Part shown: in pieces, positions 56,697 through 64,000 of the stretch
Layout: each line of letters starts with the position of its first letter
Numbering within the stretch: position 1 is the first letter of the stretch
Assembly: GCF_963678635.1 (NCBI RefSeq)
Contig: NC_087062.1
Coordinates: 63,649,253 to 63,713,252 of the forward strand
Direction of reading: 5' to 3'
Length of the DNA stretch: 64,000 bases
Origin: Symsagittifera roscoffensis
Lineage: Eukaryota > Xenacoelomorpha > Acoela > Convolutidae
Translations under genes and position numbers: made by a program
The notes under the pieces: generated by a model
Told to the model about the DNA's origin: nothing
Databases searched by the model: none
The model's input: only the letters and a program-made list of their open reading frames with translations

Positions 56697-59600
56697 ATGG
56701 ACCAGAGTTACATCGGGAGGTGGATAGTTCGTCTAGACGGATACAATATGATAATTGAGCATAGAACACGAGACAAACATCAAAATGCCGACAGCTTGAG
56801 TAAGAAGACGGAGTTCTACGAGAGACAAGAACAAAGAGAGGCGGACAGACCTGAGATCAAAGATGGCTTCTCCTTCATGGACAAGGAAACGTACGACAGT
56901 CTTCCACTCACGAGATGGCTGGACAAATCAGGCAAACCGATTGAAGATCACCCGGAATTACCTAAAGAACATCCAGAAAAGACCATATTGAAGAAAAGCA
57001 GAAGGATTCCGATAGGAACAATGCTCAAGTCCAAGATCGTGAGGGAAACGCTCAAGGCAAAAGGTTATGACCTCAACCAGGTAGAGGCGGGAACTGCCCG
57101 AATAGGTGAAGACTTAATGAGGCTGCTTGAGAAACTATTGGATGACAAACCCGTGATCCAGGAGAAGGGTCAAGAGGAACCGGAAGTCACCATACTTCGG
57201 AAACAAGAGACAGTGAACAATACTGACTCCTCAACAGGGAGCGTGGCTGATAGCAAGGACGTCGCAGGGTCACTAGTTGACAAAATCCCCGAGGACATTC
57301 TGGAACAGACCAAGGTTAGGAAAAAGAAAGTGGCGTTCAAAGAAGAGGCTGAACACCTGGGACTAGATCAAGAGTCCGGGGAGTGGTCCAGATTCATGGA
57401 AGAAGAAGGAACCCGAGAAAGGAAATTGTCCGGGGAGCGTGAAGATTGGGATAAAGATTCGGATGAGAGCAGTGAAGACCAGGACAGTCTATGCATGATA
57501 TTGGCGGAAGAGAAGATAAGACAACACGACAGGGAGTTACAGACGGATCCATCTTCAGGAACGTACAATCTGGACACACAAGAGGTACGAGGTGGTGAAG
57601 AACTTGAGAAAATTGCGGTTTCAAGAAAGCCATTCAGGGAACTATCGTGCAACTCAAACGTCAGAACAAATCTGGTACCAGAAGACGACATGAAAATCGT
57701 GAAAAGGATGATATGCGTGAAACTGAGTGATGACATCCACAACCCTTGTGAGATGAATGGACAGATCATGGCGCTAAAGGAGCATGTCAAGGCGAGATAT
57801 AGGCTGTCAGACTTAATAAGAGCCCAGAAGAATGACAAAATGACAAGTAATCTCTCCAAATGGATCCAGTCGGGGGTCAAGGAGAAGGGGGAACTTGAGG
57901 AAGACAGCTACAAGATCTTGAGCCAGTTCTACAAAGAAAGGAAAGACTTACTTTATCACACAGCTGATGGGGTGGTAGCGTGCAAAAGGAGAGATGAGGA
58001 AAAGGTATTACACAAACACAACCTCATCATACTACCACAATTGTACCAAACGGAGGTGCTTTTCAGATCACACGACCAGATGGGCCACCAGGGGATAGAT
58101 AAAGTACAACAAAGGATACTTCATAGGTTTGATTGGCCGGGAATGAGAAAAGCTTGCGAGAGATGGGTGAATGCCTGCCTAGCATGCCTTCAGGTAAAAG
58201 ACCCAAGAAAGATGAAGTTTCCCCTCAAGTCTGTCGAGAGTTCGGAATTCAATGAAGTGGTGCAGATAGACCATCAGAAAATCTGCATGACGGAGTCGGG
58301 TTATAACCAAATACTGGTTATAATAGATCACTTCACAAAGTTGGCGGAAGCGGTTCCGTACCAGACAGCCTCAGCCGAGGAGACATGTGATCATCTGATA
58401 ACGCATTGGATATCGCGGTATGGTTGTCCAATGACTTTCCAGTCGGACAACGGCAAAGCTTTTGTGGGGGACTTGACAAAAGAATTGATGAAGAGATCGC
58501 ACATTGCTCAAGCACATTCGACGACCTATCATCCACAGACCAATGGGTTGGTAGAGAGACAGAACAGGACACTGGTCAACATGTTAAGGGTGTACTGCTC
58601 AAGATACATGACGGACTGGGACAAATACCTGCCACAGGTAGTAGGAGCCTATAACAGTACACAGCACTCAACGACGGGCATCAGTCCTTTCATGATGTTG
58701 ACGGGCAGGGAGAGGGCAATGCCTCTAACATTCTTCTACCCAGAATACGAGGGGAAGAGGACGTCGCCTCAGGCATATGTGAAGGAAGCGATCAAAAGAC
58801 AACAAGAGCTAAGCGAGCTATGCAGGAGGAACACGGCGCAAGCGCAAATGAGACAACGCAAGAAGTATGACAAAAAAATATTACAAGCAAAACCATATGA
58901 AGTGGGCCAGTACGTGTGGGTCTTCCAAAATGTCATACCGCCCAAGGGAACAAAGAAACTACTCAAGAAGTGGAGGGGAGCATTCATGATAACGGAAGTA
59001 CATCAGCAAGGACGGTTCTACCGCTTGAGTACTGGGCGAGCAGCACATTACGAAAATCTGAAGCCTCACGTCCCGTCCCCGGAAGACTGGTGCCTACCGA
59101 AAGACATGGAGGGTCTCGAGTACCTGGTGGTAGAACCAGCGTGTGAAGTGAATGAGAAGGGCACCAGGGAGAAAAATGATGGCAATGAAAACTTGAGCTT
59201 GGACGACAATGAAAAGATAGAGGTGGAGTCTGAAGCAGGACCGTTTGCAGAAGAAGACTGGAACGACCCGGAGCAAGATGAGGTGCCGAAGTGGATGGAG
59301 CCGGATCGGCCAATATCACCGGGAACCAGAACTGGCAATCGTAAACGGACGGGTATGAGATACAACAGATATGGGGATGACTTCTTGATTGACAAGATAC
59401 AGCCAGACAAATTGGGCGAGGAATTACTGAGTGCAGGCGAACTGGAAGCCGAAGAGGAATGGCAGGTCATTGATGATGGAGGACACTATCCGCAGGAAGA
59501 TTACTCGACACCAGAAATGGACACGGACCTCGAACAGAGCGAGATAGAGAGGAGGGAGAACACGAACTTGAGGATACTAGAGTGGATACGCGACGTCAAA

Positions 59601-60383
59601 GACGAAGGCCATGGAGGACAAAGTATCCAGCAAGTTGACGTGTCAGCGGAAAAACACATGAAGTCAAAAGACCCTCTCTTCGGCTGGGCGGCGACAGACA
59701 GGCCGCTGGACATTCCACCGGACAATTTAGACCCGACAACATCGACGGGGACGTCGATAAATATTTTTGTCCGGGGAGTGGGGGTAGGACTTACCCACAC
59801 CGAAAATTTGATGATAAAGAAGCTCAAGGAAGTGAGAGAAACCAGCGAATTGGAGCTGGAAGAAGAGGAGCCAGAGCCTAACATAGACCGGAATTTCAAA
59901 ACGAAATTTGAAATACCCAATCAGTACTCGGAAAACATCATGATAACAGATAGTGACTTCATCCTGTCAAACAGAACGAGCGCGATCTGCATCACGGCAG
60001 ACATGAGTTTCAAATCAAGACTGGAGGCTGACTTCAAGAGAGAATACCAGAACGTAGAGTTTCTGTTCAGACAGAGACCAGGACTGGGAGGGATGGCAGC
60101 GCTCCCACAATCAGTAGCACAAGTCCCGGGGAAATACCTGTGCTTCTTAGTGACGAGGGTCAATGACAGGAACACAATTGATCCCGAACACGTAATGTTG
60201 GCACTAACAAGACTACGAGACTTCATGATTGAAAGAGGGATAACAGAGGTCTCAATGCCGGTTTATGACCCAAACAGGGGCAAACTGAGCCCAAGGGAAT
60301 TGTACGCTATCTTACATGTAGTCTTTGCAGAAACTGAGATAATGGTGTATCTTCATAAGAAGTACTACTTGAGCATCGCCTGA
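56697..60383 (+). CDS. Element B Pol C-terminal part: spacer, integrase, macro-domain-like module
   Basis: Open for 1228 codons in the frame of RNase H, directly after the TAG. Residues 1-50 finish RNase H. About 50-450 is an acidic spacer with no domain I recognise, much longer than usual between RNase H and integrase. Integrase: zinc finger SHDQMGHQGIDKV to CLACLQVKD (about 459-505); catalytic core VQIDHQKIC, FQSDNGKAF, NGLVERQNR (D,D,E, about 524-620); GPY/F-type end WRGAFMITE and GRFYRLSTGRAAHYENLKP (about 755-790). About 1082-1228 resembles a TARG1/Poa1-type macro domain: ICITADMSF, FKREY, GKYLCFLVTRV, ITEVSMPVYDPNRGKLS, AILHVVFAETEIMVYL. The glycine-rich ligand loop of active macro domains is missing, so catalysis or ADP-ribose binding is doubtful. 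Confidence 0.75.
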   Translation: MDQSYIGRWIVRLDGYNMIIEHRTRDKHQNADSLSKKTEFYERQEQREADRPEIKDGFSFMDKETYDSLPLTRWLDKSGKPIEDHPELPKEHPEKTILKKSRRIPIGTMLKSKIVRETLKAKGYDLNQVEAGTARIGEDLMRLLEKLLDDKPVIQEKGQEEPEVTILRKQETVNNTDSSTGSVADSKDVAGSLVDKIPEDILEQTKVRKKKVAFKEEAEHLGLDQESGEWSRFMEEEGTRERKLSGEREDWDKDSDESSEDQDSLCMILAEEKIRQHDRELQTDPSSGTYNLDTQEVRGGEELEKIAVSRKPFRELSCNSNVRTNLVPEDDMKIVKRMICVKLSDDIHNPCEMNGQIMALKEHVKARYRLSDLIRAQKNDKMTSNLSKWIQSGVKEKGELEEDSYKILSQFYKERKDLLYHTADGVVACKRRDEEKVLHKHNLIILPQLYQTEVLFRSHDQMGHQGIDKVQQRILHRFDWPGMRKACERWVNACLACLQVKDPRKMKFPLKSVESSEFNEVVQIDHQKICMTESGYNQILVIIDHFTKLAEAVPYQTASAEETCDHLITHWISRYGCPMTFQSDNGKAFVGDLTKELMKRSHIAQAHSTTYHPQTNGLVERQNRTLVNMLRVYCSRYMTDWDKYLPQVVGAYNSTQHSTTGISPFMMLTGRERAMPLTFFYPEYEGKRTSPQAYVKEAIKRQQELSELCRRNTAQAQMRQRKKYDKKILQAKPYEVGQYVWVFQNVIPPKGTKKLLKKWRGAFMITEVHQQGRFYRLSTGRAAHYENLKPHVPSPEDWCLPKDMEGLEYLVVEPACEVNEKGTREKNDGNENLSLDDNEKIEVESEAGPFAEEDWNDPEQDEVPKWMEPDRPISPGTRTGNRKRTGMRYNRYGDDFLIDKIQPDKLGEELLSAGELEAEEEWQVIDDGGHYPQEDYSTPEMDTDLEQSEIERRENTNLRILEWIRDVKDEGHGGQSIQQVDVSAEKHMKSKDPLFGWAATDRPLDIPPDNLDPTTSTGTSINIFVRGVGVGLTHTENLMIKKLKEVRETSELELEEEEPEPNIDRNFKTKFEIPNQYSENIMITDSDFILSNRTSAICITADMSFKSRLEADFKREYQNVEFLFRQRPGLGGMAALPQSVAQVPGKYLCFLVTRVNDRNTIDPEHVMLALTRLRDFMIERGITEVSMPVYDPNRGKLSPRELYAILHVVFAETEIMVYLHKKYYLSIA
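59741..59758 (+). promoter_or_regulatory. Conserved stem-loop 1 in pol (element B)
   Basis: ATCGACGGGGACGTCGAT folds into a perfect 7-bp stem with a GGGA loop. The same 18 bases occur in element A at 39860-39877 and in its duplicate. Inferred RNA element of unknown role. Confidence 0.45.
59778..59798 (+). promoter_or_regulatory. Conserved stem-loop 2 in pol (element B)
   Basis: GTGGG(GG)TA, a GGACT loop and TACCCAC form a hairpin 20 bp after stem-loop 1. It is identical in element A (39897-39917) and its duplicate. It is preceded by GTCCGGGGAGT, a word that also recurs in the pol spacer of A and B. Confidence 0.45.
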
Positions 60384-60891
60384 GTCGGGTACACGGGGGT
60401 ATCGAGCCGGGTGTGAGGGAAGAGTCTTGAGCTAGGTACTGGGGTACAAAACAGGTAAGGGATCTTAGGGGTGATTGGCATGACAATAATTATTTTAAAT
60501 GATTGATGGTGCTAAAACATAAAATGTATCTGCATTTCAATTGAACTATTTTAGTAGGGCGAAAAGGAGGGGGTTTTAATCATAAAAGTAATGGGGTTTT
60601 CTGGTTAGAGACACAGCTTGTCGGTCTAAAAAATCGGGTGTTATTTTCAGATTGATTTGTTGAACTCACATTGACTACTCATCTATATTCAATTGAAGGA
60701 AGAAAACGACATCTCAAAAAGAAAACTCAAGTTGCTCAGGTAAAACTCAAGTTGCTCAGGTAAAACTCAAGTTGCTCAGGTAAAACTCAAGTTGCTCAGG
60801 TAAAACTCAAGTTGCTCAGGTAAAACTCAAGTTGCTAATACTCAAAGGCTCAATTGAAATCACAGGAAGGGCAGATCGATACTGGAAGTCC
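60384..60891 (+). other. Intergenic region between pol and third ORF of B
   Basis: No gene seen. It contains the 20-bp tandem repeat at 60721-60840. Confidence 0.6.
60721..60840 (+). repeat. Six copies of a 20-bp repeat before the third ORF
   Basis: The unit TAAAACTCAAGTTGCTCAGG is repeated six times; the first differs in its first base and the last ends in TAATA instead of CAGG. It lies 51 bp before the likely start codon of the third ORF. Confidence 0.95.
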
Positions 60892-63800
60892 ATGCCATCG
60901 GCTCTGAAAAAGCCCACACTTGACGAATTGTACCGGCGGCTGAGGGACCTGGATTATACTCAAGTGGACGAGAGAATGGCAGTGATGCTGAATGCCATCC
61001 TCCAATTGGAGGAACAGGGCGAGTGTCGAGAGTCTGCGACGGAAGCGGTTTTGATGGTAGGCTACACCACTGATGGGGTGTCCAATCAAGAACAAACCAG
61101 ATGGCTGTCCTGGAACATGGATGGAGCAATAAGGGGGTTCGATTTGGCGAGGAACCCTGGCCTGGACAACAATACGGAGTATGGCGCGGGGGAATTCCCA
61201 CTGCCTGTCAGACCATCAGTCAGGTCCACGAGCGAGAGTACGAGTAAGGTACCATCGATGACACGGGCACAGCAGACGGGGGAAGCTTATCCGGACGTCA
61301 GTGCCATGAAAAGAGAACTCGAGAGGACCCAGCGGGAAAGGAATAAGGCGAACCTCGACCGGGATAAAGCGGTGCTTGAGAGGGATCAAGCGCGGAGAGA
61401 ACTAGACATAATGAGAGCTGAACGACTACAGGCAGAAAGGGTGCGGGAGAATGCCGCGAATTGTGAGCAGCTGAAGCAGGCTCTCGAGAGAGATCAGGCA
61501 AAACTTGAGAGAATCCAGCAACAACAACGCGAGCTCGATATGCAGAAAGGGGCCAGGCCCAAAGAACGGGTAGTGACTGTCTCAAGGCCAGAGTCACGCA
61601 TGGAAGTGGATGAAGCTCCTAGGTCGAAGGGACGATTCAACCTCGATCCTGCGGCTCAGGAACATATGAACGAGGGGCTGGAGGTATGGATACCGCCCGA
61701 ATCAGCATCCTCCCTGCGTGGAATGGAGACTCAAGTAATATGACCATTGATGGACGTCGCGCTACCTGGATATACACCGAGCTCGACCCCGGGTAGTAGT
61801 CAGGTGAGTGGCGGCTCGTCACGATTGAAAGAGTTGCACGAGAGGCTACAGCTGAGGAATCGCGAGAGTCCGGCAAGAGCGGACTTACCCTCGACTTGGG
61901 GGGAGCAACCTGTCAGGAGCGTGGTGATCTCGAGCTACAAGAAGAATACGGAAGGGAGATATCGCAAGCACAATCAGATAGACTGGAGCGCGGCGCAGAG
62001 GGAGAGGAGAGATTGCTTCCACGACGCGACTTGGGTGGAGTACTTCACGCATCCGCGAGTGCCTGAAGGTGTGGTTCACTTGATCATTGGGGACAGCTTG
62101 CTGCGAGTGCTGACCCGGATCCAGTCTCATTGGCAAACGGGAGTCTTGAGCTTCGCCGGAGCCGCAACGCCGCAGATGTTAGCGACACTTGAGATGTTAG
62201 GGATGGTGAGTGTATACACGGTCACACTGATGGTCGGGACGAATGACGTGTCCAGGGGGGAAGCAAGGAAGGTGACAAGGCTGCACGAAAAGATGAGCTG
62301 CATTCTCGAGGAAATACGGATCCAAATGGATCCAGCCATTCTCACGATATATACTGTTCCCTACAACATGGGAGCGGATTAACATGCACTGGACATGAAC
62401 ACAAAAGTGCGAAGCCTGAACGAAACAATCAGGAAGATACATCAAAGGAGTGTCCTTCCCCTTAGGCTACTGGACGTGGCTGAGCAAATGGAGCTGTCCT
62501 CTTTCCCTGACGATGCATCTGCGGATGGCATTCACTTTGATAGGCCCAGAGGGGTGGAGTGGTTGAACAACGTCTTCCAAAGACACATATGTGCGCTAGA
62601 GGCAGAATTGCTAGAGACAGCACGGGTCACGTTCGGACCACCTCCAAACCCACCCTTCTTCAACCCGAGGTCTTTGTCCAGTCGCTTAGGTGAGAGAGCC
62701 GATTCTAGAGACAGTTCGAAGAACAGCCGGACCAAGTTACCGAGCACCACACCCATGGAAGCTGATGAAGCGATATCATCAACTCCTCAAGGGTCGATAA
62801 AATCCTCAGTGGTGGTTGCGGAGAAAAAGAGGTCAGAGAAACCACTGGAGACCAGCAGGTTGAAATATGAGGAGAAGGTCAAGGAACTGGATCTGGAGGA
62901 TCTGGAATGTAGGCAGGAGCTAGCGAGAACCTTGGGTCTTGAACAGGTATCACACGAAGACTTGGGGAGACACCAGTGCGTGGACTGGTTGAAGGCTCAT
63001 GAAACACATTTCTCGAGAGCGAAGTTGATGGAGACGTCGGACCTGACAGGAATTCCCACAAAGTCGGTGATGGGACCAATTAATTACAGACCTCTCAAGT
63101 CATTGGGGAGCCGGGGACTGGTGGTGGAGCCTCCCAAACACCGAACCAGCATTGCCAGGATTAGAGTGGCCACTCCAGCACAGTTGAGAGTGGTAGACAA
63201 ACTGATGGACCCGAGAGAAATGGAGTTACCAGACGCCGCATATGAAGGCGCAAGATTAGCCAATGACCCCCGATACGGGAAACCCTGCGGGCAGGCGCAG
63301 TTGGCCAAAACCTTAGCAGTTTACGACAGAGCAGATCCAGCTGCAGCAAGGGTGGTTATCGTAGCAGGATCAGATTTTGAAGGAACGTCTCCCAAGTTGT
63401 TCTGGCCAGAGACCCTGATATATGCCTTGCCGGGAGCGGAGCTAAACCAGATGTTGACCCTGGTGGTGGCAATGAAGTCAGAAATGCCCTGCGAACTTGA
63501 GTTACTACTGTTTGCAGGGATGAACGATCATCTGCATGCAACGGGATTTCTTGAGCAGCTCAAGGGTGGTGAGCCCACGCCAAAGAGGATCTGGGAGGCC
63601 ATCCAGACCTTATTTGCGGCCATAAATGAAATACAAGAGAATGTTGCCTCAAGATTCGGCTCCAAGACAAAAGTGGCGTTCACAACGTCCCACGGGTACT
63701 CGAGCATGCCGCTCGCTCTGCAGTTTGTGTACGCGATCTTGATCTTGATCGCAGAGGGGAATGGGTGGCGTGTCCTGATGGCAGCTCTCAACCGAGAATT

Positions 63801-64000
63801 GGAACCGACGAACTTGAGACTGCGCAGATCAGAACTCGCGGCGGCATGGGCGGATGTCTCCCATGCTTTGAGAGGCTTTTACGAGTTGGCCGACATCCTC
63901 ATCGTACTAGACGAGGTCCTCTTGTTGGAGATATCCAACTTCGCCAGGCAACTCAAGCTCAGCCCGATTATAAGGGATGATCATCCAGTGGTGGCTCACC
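60892..64000 (+). pseudogene. Element B third ORF with coiled coil and SGNH/GDSL-hydrolase-like domain (runs off window)
   Basis: From ATG 60892 one frame runs to the window end, more than 1030 codons, interrupted only by TGA at 61741 and TAA at 62380. About 61290-61560 encodes a strongly charged coiled coil (MKRELERTQRERNK, ERDQARRELDIMRAERL). From about 62080 the blocks of an SGNH hydrolase appear in order: HLIIGDSLLRVL (Ser, 62095), LSFAGAATPQMLATLE (Gly), TLMVGTNDVSRG (Asn, 62242) and ADGIHFDRPRGVEWL (Asp-x-x-His, 62524-62535). A second, weaker module at 63350-63560 has VVIVAGSDFEGTSPKLFW and LLLFAGMNDHLH. By family the domain would be an esterase or acyl/acetyl hydrolase; the substrate is unknown. 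The two stops make this copy defective unless read through. Confidence 0.65.

Larger units (their letters stand above)
48449..64000 (+). mobile_element. Element B: large Ty3/gypsy-type LTR retrotransposon, continues beyond window
   Basis: Relative of element A with far fewer lesions: 5' LTR 48449-49325, leader with tandem repeat arrays, intact gag, protease, RT, RNase H, long spacer, integrase and macro-like module, then a third ORF that runs off the end. Length exceeds 15.5 kb, about three times a typical gypsy element. The 3' LTR lies outside. Breaks: frame changes near 54027, 55100 and 56250, stops at 55414 and 56694 in pol, and two stops in the third ORF, so this copy is probably not autonomous. 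Confidence 0.9.

Overview
The window is animal nuclear DNA, not bacterial. It is AT-rich. It contains a gene with six coding exons whose introns obey GT-AG and keep reading phase, tRNA-derived SINEs, LINEs, a Penelope-like element and two very large Ty3/gypsy-type LTR elements. The retroelement set reminds me of marine invertebrates, cnidarians in particular, but nothing here proves the phylum.

Layout. 1-3.2 kb: gene-free AT-rich DNA with small repeats. 3.2-7.3 kb: an apparently intact two-ORF non-LTR retrotransposon (+). 7.4-16.7 kb: mostly featureless, with a MITE flanked by a 10-bp duplication, minisatellite-like and G-rich stretches, and a possible first exon on the minus strand. 16.77-19.45 kb: a highly divergent heterotrimeric G-protein alpha subunit gene (+), 5' exon not identified. 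19.7-24.8 kb: SINE, a diverged 480-bp tandem duplication, an unrecognised coding-like block (-). 25.0-27.2 kb: remnant of a second LINE (-).

27.2-64.0 kb is a nest of retroelements. Element A (27213 to about 45965) is a decayed Ty3/gypsy-type element inserted in the LINE remnant. Its 3' LTR is cut off by a Penelope-like element (about 45966-48448), into whose 3' flank element B (48449 to beyond 64000) inserted. A and B are relatives: about 0.9-kb LTRs, a 2.4-3 kb leader filled with different short repeat arrays, gag with two CCHC knuckles, protease, RT, RNase H, a long spacer, integrase, and then two unusual additions. One is a macro-domain-like module at the C-terminus of Pol. The other is a third large ORF downstream, which in B carries an SGNH/GDSL-hydrolase-like domain. 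Element A has lost that domain, has a mutated RT active site and has a 1587-bp internal tandem duplication.

Most interesting: (1) the macro-like plus SGNH-like cargo of the A/B retroelement family, with a pair of RNA hairpins conserved at nucleotide level between A and B; (2) a PHD zinc finger inserted inside the reverse transcriptase of the Penelope-like element; (3) the G-alpha gene that has lost the canonical switch residues, including the catalytic glutamine. All functional statements are from reading the sequence; no database search was possible.
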